Both the position numbers and the translations under genes were made by a program. DNA of 64,000 bases from an uncultured bacterium (lineage in GTDB: Bacteria; Patescibacteriota; Saccharimonadia; Saccharimonadales; Saccharimonadaceae), in NCBI GenBank assembly GCA_903952435.1, contig CAJBFN010000002.1, forward strand, positions 81,507-145,506, read 5' to 3'. Below the pieces are notes generated by a model, which worked only from the letters and a program-made list of their open reading frames with translations, had not been told where the DNA came from and did no database searches. Below are positions 49,604 to 59,310 of this stretch, in pieces (position 1 is the stretch's first letter; every line of letters begins with the position of its first letter).

Positions 49604-51142
49604 TTATCCCCTATACATCGAATGGTTCTTTATCCATCCGCGGCCTTCACTTATAATACCAACATTACTGTTGTTACTAGCTTTTAATTTTTCAGCAATC
49701 GTTGCGTAGATAGGGATTGAAACAGTGAATGTTGAGCCTTTACCCTCTTCACTTTGGATACTGATTGTTCCGCCGTGTGATTCGACGATAGCTTTGCAAA
49801 TGTAAAGTCCTATGCCAGTGCCCGCTACGGTCTCGCGTGATCGATGAGATCGATAGAATTTCTGAAAAAGATTAGATATGATATTTTCTGACATGCCGAT
49901 GCCATGGTCTTTAAACTCAACTTCCACAAAGCTATCGTTAGCCCGAGCTGTAATATTTATAGCGCCACCCTCATTGCTATATTTGACGGCATTGTCAATC
50001 AAATTACTAAAGACTTCGCCCATGCTTGTAGAATCGACCGCGATTGTTGGTAGGTTTTCTGGTATAGAGACTGTTAATAATCGTCGTTGTGCTTTAGCTC
50101 GTAGTCTCATATCATCGCTAATTGTGTCGTAAACTCTGGCTACGTTGTCCTCGCGCAGTTGGATTTTCAAGTGTCGCCTATCGTATTTTGATGTATTTAA
50201 AATGTTATTTATATAACCAGATAGTCTGTTGGCTGACACAATTAAGCGGCTGAAAAGCTCACTTTGATCGTCCTTTAGGACGTCAACTAGTTCATCATTT
50301 AAAACATCCAAATAACCACGAATGACCGTAATCGGTCCTCGCAGTTCATGGGCGGCAAATGACATAAAATCAAGATTCTCTTCATCAATAGAATAAGTGC
50401 TAGTACGGTCGATTAGAGATAGAACAACTTCAGGAATGGCGCCTCGCTGGTAATTAGCTATACAGTCAAAGAATCGTCTACCTTCGTTATTTGGTAATTT
50501 GTCGGGGACCCTTGTCCAAATTTTTTCGTTGTGAACTGAATTATTGGAACATTTATCTAACCATTCGTCGATTCCGTCGTTTTCGTTAAAAATCAAAGAT
50601 AGGTATTCTTTATTATCGGTGTTGATACTTATTGGCGCTGATTTATTGGCATAAATTATTTGACGCTTGTCGTCCATAGCAACAAAGCCGCAAACGGTTG
50701 AATCCAGCGCTTGGCTGATTAGATTGTTTGAGGTTATGTTTTTTGAAGTAGCTTTTTTATCAGGGTTTTGATTGCTTGATAGTTTATAAATTGTTTGCAG
50801 CGCATCTTGGAATCCTGTTTTATCATCATCTTCGCTATTTGGGCTTGAGACTGGCAATATTGGCGTCTCTCCATTTATTTGTATTATTGCGGCCAATAGT
50901 TTTTTAGTTGGTTTGGTTATTTTATTTGTAAACATCAATAGTATTGCGATGTTAGCTATAAACGCAGTCGTCAAAATTAGCCATAAATTTATTGAGTCAA
51001 TTGTTGCGATATTTGTAATAATTAAAATTAATATGATAATGGTAAAAACTAATATCTGGCCTAGGATCAAATCTAAACGGGCATTTTTTATAAAACTTGG
51101 CCAAAAATCACTTGCTAATTTGGGCTGTTTTTTTAGCTCCAT
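49604..51142 (-). CDS. Sensor histidine kinase, membrane
   Basis: AAHELRGPITVIRGYL, NLIDNAVKYSNEGG, GTGIGLYICKAIVESHGG; two TM. Confidence 0.93.
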   Translation of the reverse strand: MELKKQPKLASDFWPSFIKNARLDLILGQILVFTIIILILIITNIATIDSINLWLILTTAFIANIAILLMFTNKITKPTKKLLAAIIQINGETPILPVSSPNSEDDDKTGFQDALQTIYKLSSNQNPDKKATSKNITSNNLISQALDSTVCGFVAMDDKRQIIYANKSAPISINTDNKEYLSLIFNENDGIDEWLDKCSNNSVHNEKIWTRVPDKLPNNEGRRFFDCIANYQRGAIPEVVLSLIDRTSTYSIDEENLDFMSFAAHELRGPITVIRGYLDVLNDELVDVLKDDQSELFSRLIVSANRLSGYINNILNTSKYDRRHLKIQLREDNVARVYDTISDDMRLRAKAQRRLLTVSIPENLPTIAVDSTSMGEVFSNLIDNAVKYSNEGGAINITARANDSFVEVEFKDHGIGMSENIISNLFQKFYRSHRSRETVAGTGIGLYICKAIVESHGGTISIQSEEGKGSTFTVSIPIYATIAEKLKASNNSNVGIISEGRGWIKNHSMYRG

Positions 51143-52233
51143 ATCACATCACCAGGACCATTAGGTATAGCAGTTATCCAGGTTTGTCCGCGGACTAATG
51201 GGATACTTAACCCGTTGGCATCAGTAAATGTAATTTGTGATGATTCGCTGGTCTTACTCCAGGTGGCTTCGGTGGCAGTTCCGTTTTGGAATATTACAGC
51301 ACGACCACTGCCAATTGTTTCAAGTTGCTCTTCAGATCCATTAACTGGTACTGATATAGTACTTTCGTTAATAAACATACCTATGACTGTAGTTGGTGAT
51401 ATTTGGCGACCATCTGCGTCTGTGTGCAATTCCCCAGCTTGAAAGCGATCATAACTGTTGCTGGTGGCATTGTATGTGTATGCGCTGTCAAATAAAGAGC
51501 TGCTAATCGTAACATTTATTGACGTTGCAGTTAATGCTTCGGCGGCTTTGCCATCTGTTCTTGGGAATGGCATGTAGTCCGATGAGGTATATCCGTTTTG
51601 CTTATTGAGTTCATCCAAGTTTGCAAAACTTGTATACATATTGTGCGGTGCATACCTGTCACTGCTTCTCCAATAGGCTGCATCACCGTATGAAAATTGA
51701 TCTAGGTTGCGATAATTGCCACTAGCTAATCTGTTAAGTACGTCGTCGTTTCCGCCAACGTGTGAAATACTAGCGTTAAATCCTGTCGCCCAGTCAAGAT
51801 AATACATTCGAACGCTTCGGACTGGGCCAACTAATTGTGGCTTTTCAGATTGATAAAGTGCCAAGAATCGGGTTATCCCGCCTTCGCAAATTGCTTCAAA
51901 TACAACTCCTGCATCCTTTAGCCCTGATTGCGGTCTAGCATCTGGGTGATTTTCGATCATTACGCCAGTTACTGGTTGTTGAGTGTCGGACTCTTTTTCA
52001 ACTAAGCTACCGGTTAGAGGAGAGTAATATTTTGGTGGCTCAACTATTTTTGGCAATTGTGTCTCTGGTGTGGATTTTGCCGTTGGTTTTGTGTTATTTG
52101 ATAGATAAATATATGTTCCAGCTCCTACTGCTAAAAATAATATAGACCCTGTTACGATTAATATGATTTTACGTCTTTTTGCGAGCCAATCACGTAGCCT
52201 CGCCCATTTGTGATTTTTTTCGATTGAATTCAT
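51133..52233 (-). CDS. DUF3048 (YerB-like) membrane-anchored protein
   Basis: MIENHPDARPQSGLKDAGVVFEAICEGGITRFLALYQ; LVGPVRSVRMYYLDWA. Confidence 0.85.
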   Translation of the reverse strand: MNSIEKNHKWARLRDWLAKRRKIILIVTGSILFLAVGAGTYIYLSNNTKPTAKSTPETQLPKIVEPPKYYSPLTGSLVEKESDTQQPVTGVMIENHPDARPQSGLKDAGVVFEAICEGGITRFLALYQSEKPQLVGPVRSVRMYYLDWATGFNASISHVGGNDDVLNRLASGNYRNLDQFSYGDAAYWRSSDRYAPHNMYTSFANLDELNKQNGYTSSDYMPFPRTDGKAAEALTATSINVTISSSLFDSAYTYNATSNSYDRFQAGELHTDADGRQISPTTVIGMFINESTISVPVNGSEEQLETIGSGRAVIFQNGTATEATWSKTSESSQITFTDANGLSIPLVRGQTWITAIPNGPGDVIWS

Positions 52234-52346
52234 AACTTAAGCATTATTATATCAGAAACTGTTCTATCATCTATGTTTATATATTTAACATTGTATTATT
52301 ACCCTATCACGCTTATACTAAAGATATAAATTTAAAGGATAATTTA

Positions 52347-53330
52347 ATGGGCAAAATTTATCTTAAAAACAAAAAACAACTCAAAAATTTAAATTTGGCC
52401 GGTTTTACTATTGTTGAACTGCTAGTTGTTATTGTGGTTATTGGTATCTTAGCTGCTATATCAGTAGTTTCTTATAATGGCATTACTCAAAGGGCAAAAA
52501 CTGCTGTTTTAGAGAGTGATCTGAATAATGCAAAGACGACACTACAGCTTTATCAAGCTGAGTATGGGTCTTATCCAACTGCTCTAGATGGCAATAAATG
52601 CCCATCAGCTCCAACAACTGATACTGATTACTGCTTAAAAGCTAGTTCCGGTAACACCTCTGTGTATGCTTCGGATGGTATAACCTTTGGCCTAACTGAA
52701 ACTGATTCAAATGGTACTACTAAATCTAACATTACTGACAGCACTACTGTAACTGCCGGTGCGCCATTTGCTTTAGACGCTAACTGGCTAACCATTGGCA
52801 CTCAAGTTTGGGCTAAAACTAACCTAAATGTTGGCAAAATGGTTAATAGTAGTACAACCACTCAAACCAGTGGCAACGGAATAGAAAAATACTGCTACAA
52901 TAACATTGAATCAAACTGCACAACCTACGGTGGCCTCTATCAATGGGACGAAGCTATGCAATATGCAACAACGCAAGGTGCTCAAGGTATCTGCCCAGCT
53001 GGCTCACACATCCCGTCCGACAATGATTGGAAAATACTTGAAATACAACTTGGTATGACACAAGTTCAAGCCGATGCTGTTAATTGGCGCGGTAACAGCC
53101 AAGGTGCTCAGCTTAAATCCGGTGGTTCATCGGGTATGAATATATTGCTTGCAGGTTTTCGCCTAACTGATGGGTCTTTTTATGGTTTGTCGTCGAATAC
53201 TGACTTGTGGTCGAGTTCGGAGTCGGGTATTTATGCTTGGTATCGTGGTTTGGGTTCGAGTGGTGCTACTGTGAATCGTAGTACCTACGATAAGGGTACT
53301 GGATTTTCTGTGCGTTGCTTAGGAAATTGA
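52347..53330 (+). CDS. Type IV pilin-like protein with FISUMP-like C-terminal domain
   Basis: GFTIVELLVVIVVIGILAAISVVSYNGITQ; GLYQWDEAMQY..GICPAGSHIPSDNDWKILE, LWSSSES..GFSVRCLGN. Confidence 0.88.
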   Translation: MGKIYLKNKKQLKNLNLAGFTIVELLVVIVVIGILAAISVVSYNGITQRAKTAVLESDLNNAKTTLQLYQAEYGSYPTALDGNKCPSAPTTDTDYCLKASSGNTSVYASDGITFGLTETDSNGTTKSNITDSTTVTAGAPFALDANWLTIGTQVWAKTNLNVGKMVNSSTTTQTSGNGIEKYCYNNIESNCTTYGGLYQWDEAMQYATTQGAQGICPAGSHIPSDNDWKILEIQLGMTQVQADAVNWRGNSQGAQLKSGGSSGMNILLAGFRLTDGSFYGLSSNTDLWSSSESGIYAWYRGLGSSGATVNRSTYDKGTGFSVRCLGN

Positions 53331-53445
53331 TGACTTTGACTATTTAACACTTTGATTATTTTCTTACAAGAAAAATGAAGTTGCTATAAAGTTTAAGCGA
53401 CTGTTAATGAAAATATTGAGATTACTAATTAATAATGTTGATGGA

Positions 53446-54870
53446 TTATCTAATTATATTATGGAGTCTTTTTATTGTGTTTTTTTTGCCTATTGTGGCG
53501 AGAGTTTCATTTAATGCTGGGCTGAATGGCGCCCAAGATACGGCTAATCGTATTAAGCTAAATAGTATGGCTGGTTTTTGACCGGTTGTTTCTAATAGAT
53601 TATTTAATGTTTTTTGTAATGATTCGGCGTCAAAATCGCTTTTTTCTAAAGTCTCTTTTGATGTCGATAATAGTCGTATTATTTCAGATTTATCTAGTTT
53701 ACTTAGCTGATTATTTTCCTCAATCATTGACCAATTAACTATTGGTTCGGCAAAAAAGTAATCGGTCATAGTCGGTAAATCAGCCAAGGTTTTTAAGCGG
53801 TCTTGAACTAGTTTTAAAATCTGTTTTTTATGAATATCATCAGCTGTCTTGGCGGATTCTGGCCAAAAATTGGCGACACGATTAAATAAATCATCAATTG
53901 ATAATAATCGAATATGCTGTCCATTCATCCAAATTAGGCGCTTTTCGTCAAACTGGGCACCGCTTCGCTGGACTCGGTCCAGACTAAATTTGGTAATCAG
54001 CTCGTCGCGGGTAAATATTTCTTGCTCGGTGCCGTCATTCCAACCCATACTGGCTAAGAAATTTAACATAGTTTCGGGTAAAATGCCTTCTGTGCGGTAT
54101 TCTTGGACGCTTTTAGCGCCATCACGCTTGCCAAGCTTCTTTTTGCCATCTGGCGCCATAATATGTGGCAGACAGGCTAAAATTGGCGGCGTAATCTCAA
54201 GCGCCTCGTATAAAGATAGATACTTTGGTGTTGATGGTATATATTCTAGGCCGCGAATAACGTGAGTTATCTGCATTTCAGCATCATCGACGATGTGAGC
54301 AAAATTATAAGTTGGCAGACCATCACTTTTTATCAAGATAAAATCATCTAGCGCTTCTGGTCCAGCTGACAATTCGCCCATTACTGGATCATACCAAGTG
54401 TATCGTTTTACTTCTGGTACTTTAAATCTTAGGGGCTGCGAACCATCCCAAATTGGTGGATCTTCTGGTCTGTAATCGCGGTATAAAAACGCCTGTTTAT
54501 TGTTTTTTGCTTCTTCTCGGAATTGTTCAACTTGTTCGGTTGTATATGGGTCAGCGTAAGCTAATCCTTTATCGATTAACTTTTGGGCCCATTTCAAGTA
54601 AATTTCGCGGCGCTCAGTTTGAATATATGGGCCATACTCGCCACCCTTGCCTGGGCCTTCATTCCAATCTAATCCTAGCCAGTTAAGTGTATCTAAAATT
54701 AAATCAGATGCGCCTTCAACTAATCTGGCCTGATCAGTGTCCTCTATGCGTAATACAAATTTACCGCCGTTTTGTTTAGCTATCAGCCAAGGGAAAAGTG
54801 CGCTACGAATATTGCCAACATGAATATAACCAGTTGGGCTTGGGGCAAAACGAGTGCGGATATTTGTCAT
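53446..54870 (-). CDS. gltX: Glutamyl-tRNA synthetase
   Basis: RFAPSPTGYIHVGNIRSALFPWL, RIEDTDQ, KKLGKRDGA. Confidence 0.96.
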   Translation of the reverse strand: MTNIRTRFAPSPTGYIHVGNIRSALFPWLIAKQNGGKFVLRIEDTDQARLVEGASDLILDTLNWLGLDWNEGPGKGGEYGPYIQTERREIYLKWAQKLIDKGLAYADPYTTEQVEQFREEAKNNKQAFLYRDYRPEDPPIWDGSQPLRFKVPEVKRYTWYDPVMGELSAGPEALDDFILIKSDGLPTYNFAHIVDDAEMQITHVIRGLEYIPSTPKYLSLYEALEITPPILACLPHIMAPDGKKKLGKRDGAKSVQEYRTEGILPETMLNFLASMGWNDGTEQEIFTRDELITKFSLDRVQRSGAQFDEKRLIWMNGQHIRLLSIDDLFNRVANFWPESAKTADDIHKKQILKLVQDRLKTLADLPTMTDYFFAEPIVNWSMIEENNQLSKLDKSEIIRLLSTSKETLEKSDFDAESLQKTLNNLLETTGQKPAILFSLIRLAVSWAPFSPALNETLATIGKKNTIKRLHNIIR

Positions 54871-54895
54871 ATAAAGATATTATATCGTATTTAAC

Positions 54896-55729
54896 TTAAA
54901 AGCTGTTGGCGATACGGCGAATTTGATCACCGGATAGATTAGCATCACCGTTGATTGCATATAAAATGCCACCGTTTACCCAAGCCGCGTTACCCTTATA
55001 GCTAAATATAGTCAGGCCTTTTTCTTCGGTAGTGATAAACTCACCACTAGAATCTTTACTGACTTTGTTGCGCACAGCGCTTGAATCCCAGGAGCTTTTT
55101 GTTTGCTTAATGGCGAATTTATTATTATTTGTATTAGACTTAAAATTTATTATTACTTCTCCATTACTAAAGCTCACTGGTCCATTTATGCTATAGCCAT
55201 CTGGATAATATCCGGGGAAATTAGCTTTAATTCCAGCCTGTGAGCTGGCGATTGCCACCGAGACGCCTGGCATATAAAAATAAACAATAGCGCCAGCAAC
55301 CAGAATCAACAATAAACTCGCGATAATTATATTCATGATTTTATATTTTTTATTAAAAAGAAAGAAAACTTTTTTTGTTGGTGCTGGTTTTATCCTATCC
55401 ATAGCATCTTTTATGGCGTTTTCTTTTGTCTCTTGCATTGTTTTTGGCTGGATGGTCCTAGCTATGGATTGTCGTATATGGGCGGTTCTTTGAGCTATTG
55501 GATGGCTCATATGTTTAATATCTGATGATGCCTGAGATATCTTATTGATGATCTTTGGTGCAAAATGCTTAATCTTGCTACTGCGGGCAATATCCATCAT
55601 CGATCCAGTTCGGCGTGTTAACGGCGTGTTATTAACGGCTGGTTTTTTTATATCGTTTTGATATATATTTTTAGGCTTTTGGCTATTTACTGAGCCAATC
55701 GTTGGCTGTATTGGTTTTTCTGGTTTCAT
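54896..55729 (-). CDS. Single-TM hypothetical protein
   Basis: Basic N-terminus, TM, extracytoplasmic domain. Confidence 0.7.
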   Translation of the reverse strand: MKPEKPIQPTIGSVNSQKPKNIYQNDIKKPAVNNTPLTRRTGSMMDIARSSKIKHFAPKIINKISQASSDIKHMSHPIAQRTAHIRQSIARTIQPKTMQETKENAIKDAMDRIKPAPTKKVFFLFNKKYKIMNIIIASLLLILVAGAIVYFYMPGVSVAIASSQAGIKANFPGYYPDGYSINGPVSFSNGEVIINFKSNTNNNKFAIKQTKSSWDSSAVRNKVSKDSSGEFITTEEKGLTIFSYKGNAAWVNGGILYAINGDANLSGDQIRRIANSF

Positions 55730-55869
55730 TTAATTCCTCGCAGGATTTAGTTGATGGTGGATATGCTGTTAAACATAAGCTATATTAATATCTTAAGTTT
55801 ATTTTATCAGACAATCAATATTTTATATGAAAAATATACGTTAATTAGTTTATAATTAATAAAAGAACT

Positions 55870-57330
55870 ATGCATCACCACAATTCAAAGCGAAGTAATT
55901 TTATCAAAAGGCTAGTCGTTTATTCTAGTACTACATTTTTTGTGGTGTTGATTGCTGGTTTTGTTATCCTGACCGTTATGGGTTTTAAGTTTGATACAGA
56001 CAGACAGCAGTTTGAGCAATATGCCTTCTTGCAATTTAATTCCGCTCCAACTGGCGCCAGCGTGGCGGTTGATGGAGTTGAAGTTACTGGTAAGACTCCA
56101 AATAAAACATCGGTTCCCGAGGGAAAACACGAAGTTGTAATCTGGCGTGATGGTTTTGAAACTTGGCGCAAGACTTTATATATAAAATCAGGTACCCTTA
56201 CTTGGTTGAATTATATATTAATGGTTCCGACAAAACTTAGTGTCGAATCGGTTGCCGATTATGAAGGGCTGTCAACATCATTAGTGTCTCCTTTAAATAA
56301 ATACATAGTTGTGCAGCAATTTGCTGACAAGCCGTCTTTTGATATAGCTCAGCTTGATATGGATTTGCCAACTTTTAATCAGATTACTATACCTAAAAAA
56401 GATTACAGCGAAGCATATACAACGAGCGTAAAACATAACTTCAAGGTCACTAGTTGGGACCAGGGCGAGCGCTATATATTAATCAAACATAATTATAACG
56501 ACAATACAGAATGGTTAGTTGCTGATTCTCAGGACGAGAACAATACAAAAAATATTACTAAATTATTCGACCTGCAGTTTAGTGATGTTAAATTTTCTGG
56601 CACTGGTGGCAATACATTTTTTGGTCTAGAATCTGGTAATATTCGTAAACTAGATACCAAAACCGAAACGGTCTCAAAATTATTAGTTACAAAGGTAAAG
56701 CAATTTAGCCTTTATAGTCAAAATATAATCACCTATATTGGCGACGGTGATAATGGTGGTCGTTTAGTTGGGCTTTATCGTGACGGTGACGAAAAACCAT
56801 ATGTGGTTAAAGTCATCTCGTCAAGCAACGCTAATAGTTTACAGGTTGCTTCATCTCGTTATTTTAATGAGGATTATATAGCAATTGCCGATGGTAAAAA
56901 TGTTGATATTTTAAGTGGTAATTACAGCACTTTGTTGTTTAGCGACTTATCAAGTATAAAGTCGGTCAAAACTTTTGATGTTGCTGGTGATGTTTTGAAC
57001 TTAAGCTTTAGCCCTAGCGGTCAGTATTTACTGGCTCAGTCTGGAGCTAATTTTACTAGTTATGATCTAGAATATAAAAATACTGTTCTTTCGACTGTTG
57101 ATACCACAGGTTCGGCTTCGCCATTGAAATGGTTAAATAATAGTTATTTTTGGTCTGATAATGGCAGTAATCTTAATATTCGTGAATTTGATGGTGCAAA
57201 TCCTAGGCTTATAAATTCGGTTGTTGTTGGTCAGGATGTTGCCTTAACCAAGAGCGGCAAGTTTTTGTATAGCTTAAATAAGTCAACTAATGGTTATCAA
57301 CTTCAGCGCGTAAAGATGACCTTACTCTAA
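55870..57330 (+). CDS. PEGA-domain membrane protein with propeller-like region
   Basis: SAPTGASVAVDGVEVTGKTPNKTSVPEGKHEVVIWRDGFETWRK. Confidence 0.85.
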   Translation: MHHHNSKRSNFIKRLVVYSSTTFFVVLIAGFVILTVMGFKFDTDRQQFEQYAFLQFNSAPTGASVAVDGVEVTGKTPNKTSVPEGKHEVVIWRDGFETWRKTLYIKSGTLTWLNYILMVPTKLSVESVADYEGLSTSLVSPLNKYIVVQQFADKPSFDIAQLDMDLPTFNQITIPKKDYSEAYTTSVKHNFKVTSWDQGERYILIKHNYNDNTEWLVADSQDENNTKNITKLFDLQFSDVKFSGTGGNTFFGLESGNIRKLDTKTETVSKLLVTKVKQFSLYSQNIITYIGDGDNGGRLVGLYRDGDEKPYVVKVISSSNANSLQVASSRYFNEDYIAIADGKNVDILSGNYSTLLFSDLSSIKSVKTFDVAGDVLNLSFSPSGQYLLAQSGANFTSYDLEYKNTVLSTVDTTGSASPLKWLNNSYFWSDNGSNLNIREFDGANPRLINSVVVGQDVALTKSGKFLYSLNKSTNGYQLQRVKMTLL

Positions 57331-58481
57331 TTTCTGATACCAAATAATCTTTCAAGTATCGTTGGCTGTTTGCCGGGTATTGACGTGTTATTATTGACCG
57401 AGTCTGCTGCGGGTGCCGCTTTTGATGCATTTGGATCTGGGCTGATTTGCTCGGCGATAACTAGTAACCTGCTGTTGGCTGTTCCGACTGGCACACAAGT
57501 AAGTAATGTTAAGATTGGTTTGCTTGTCGCGTACACTAGGCTGTTTACGTCATCTGGGCCGACAACTTGTTTTTCGGTTACGATATATGTATATCTTTTC
57601 GAGTTGTAATTGGCATAGATTGTATCGCCTTTATTTAACTTTTCCAGTTGTGAAAATATAAATTTGTAATCACCTGATCCGAAAAGGTCGCTGCTACTGT
57701 GTCCGGCCAGCACAGTGTTGCCTATCTCGCCTGGGTGGCTGCTGGCACCTGGAACGGCAAAATGCGCAACTCCGTTATCCATTGCGCTCATCTGTGAGTC
57801 ATAGTCGTTGCCTATATCGTAATGGACTGGTACGTCAACGTTAATCTTAGGGATTATAATTTTAGGTTCTGAGCTAACTGTGATGTCGGTGTTTGGGTCA
57901 ATAATTATATTTTGAGGGTTAATATAACCAGGGCTGACATAGGCCATTACACTTCCGATTAGTAATGTATTGTATTGCAAGAATAAAAACAATAACATAG
58001 CGATTATGCCGGAAAATATTGGCATAAAATGACGACTTTTGCGAACCTCGTTGGCTGATTCTTTTATTTTACTAAATAGTTTTTGTTTTAATTTATATTC
58101 AGCTTCTTCTTTGGCGGTTTTTTCGTCAATTAGGCTTTCTTTGGCTTTTTGTAAGTGGTGAGAATAATAGCCTTCATAATATTTTTGATAATAATTTTGC
58201 CAAGCGCTGTGATATTTATTCCAGTCGTTAGTTGTTGGTTGGTCTACGTGGTCGGTATGAACTCTGTCATAAGGGTTGATTGGTTTAGATTGGTCGGATG
58301 GCTGGTCTGTAATGGTGTTTTTTTCGGCAAATAAAGTATCAATTTTGTTTCGTAGTATTCTAGAGGCTGCCTCGCGGTTTGCTGGATTTTCATCTGAATC
58401 TGTTTTTGGCGCAACCGCCATAGGACGTTGCTGTAATAGCGGCGTCCCACCTAGGCTGCTACTGATTTCGTCTGGTTTCAT
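57327..58481 (-). CDS. Sortase
   Basis: TVLAGHSS and LTLLTCVPVGTANSRLLV (TLxTC) motifs, one TM. Confidence 0.88.
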   Translation of the reverse strand: MKPDEISSSLGGTPLLQQRPMAVAPKTDSDENPANREAASRILRNKIDTLFAEKNTITDQPSDQSKPINPYDRVHTDHVDQPTTNDWNKYHSAWQNYYQKYYEGYYSHHLQKAKESLIDEKTAKEEAEYKLKQKLFSKIKESANEVRKSRHFMPIFSGIIAMLLFLFLQYNTLLIGSVMAYVSPGYINPQNIIIDPNTDITVSSEPKIIIPKINVDVPVHYDIGNDYDSQMSAMDNGVAHFAVPGASSHPGEIGNTVLAGHSSSDLFGSGDYKFIFSQLEKLNKGDTIYANYNSKRYTYIVTEKQVVGPDDVNSLVYATSKPILTLLTCVPVGTANSRLLVIAEQISPDPNASKAAPAADSVNNNTSIPGKQPTILERLFGIRN

Positions 58482-58577
58482 CTATAGATTCCTGTTATAA
58501 TACAATTATACAATACTTCCTTTAGTATTGTTCTGTTCTTTCAGATTAGTATTATTATAATTTATTTTACATCTAGT

Positions 58578-58906
58578 GCCGCGGTGGTGGAATGGTAGAT
58601 AAAATTACTTTGTAATTTTAAAATTAAAATATATTTGTTGGGCGAATGGCGGAATGGTAGACGCGCTAGACTCAAAATCTTGTTCTCGTAAGGGAGTGGG
58701 GGTTCAAGTCCCCCTTTGCCCACCAAATATAATTTAATTTTCGCCAGGGCGCACCGTAAACGGTGCCGTTAAGACGAACAAAATCTTGTGTCCGTAAGGA
58801 TGTACCGTGTCGTGTAGGAGGAGTTTTTCAAATGTGCTTGCACAATTTTAAAAATGACGACGGAAAAGCGAAACGAAGTGGAGCGCTAGTCCGGTTCGCG
58901 GTACCA
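58578..58906 (+). pseudogene. Interrupted/shattered tRNA-Leu-like locus (pieces 58578-58599, ~58771-58807, 58888-58906)
   Basis: GCCGCGGTGGTGGAATGGTAGA at 5' end; CAAAATCTTGTGTCCGTAAGGATGTACCG middle; AGTCCGGTTCGCGGTACCA 3' end; GCCGCGG pairs with TCGCGGT (two G-U). Confidence 0.55.
58640..58725 (+). tRNA. tRNA-Leu(CAA)
   Basis: Acceptor GGGCGAA/TTTGCCC, anticodon loop CTCAAAA, long variable arm, T arm GGGGG TTCAAGT CCCCC, encoded CCA; one T-T mismatch in anticodon stem. Confidence 0.9.
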
Positions 58907-58996
58907 GAAGTAAAATAATAATTTTTCAAAATTCAAAGCCCCCATATGTAATGGGGGCATATTTTTATCATTTGCTTGCTCTTAGGTTTCCTATAG

Positions 58997-59200
58997 TTAT
59001 CTTAGATAACTAAAAAAAGCTATAAAATCGCGCAGGTTGATGCCGCCACTTAATGCTATGTATGCTATCAAGACAGCAAGGGCTACATATAATGCTTTTG
59101 CGATAGACCAACAATTATCTTGTGTATGTAATTTTCTTCCTGTTAGTTTTTCCAGGTTATTCATACCTTGATAATCGTATCGGCTTTTCCAACCACTCAT
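58997..59200 (-). CDS. Small single-TM protein, 67 aa
   Basis: AGGAGGTG RBS upstream of ATG; hydrophobic segment. Confidence 0.6.
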   Translation of the reverse strand: MSGWKSRYDYQGMNNLEKLTGRKLHTQDNCWSIAKALYVALAVLIAYIALSGGINLRDFIAFFSYLR

Positions 59201-59310
59201 TTGTTTTCACCTCCTTTAATACGTAATTGTACTATGCATGGCAAAAATAGAGCCTTAGTAATCAATTAAGATTGCTAATATCTTAATAATATCATATTTT
59301 TATAATAAAG

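Noticed and set aside
52347-53330. Diversity-generating retroelement acting on the FISUMP pilin
   Set aside because: No reverse transcriptase or template repeat found in the window; only the composition shift is reported.
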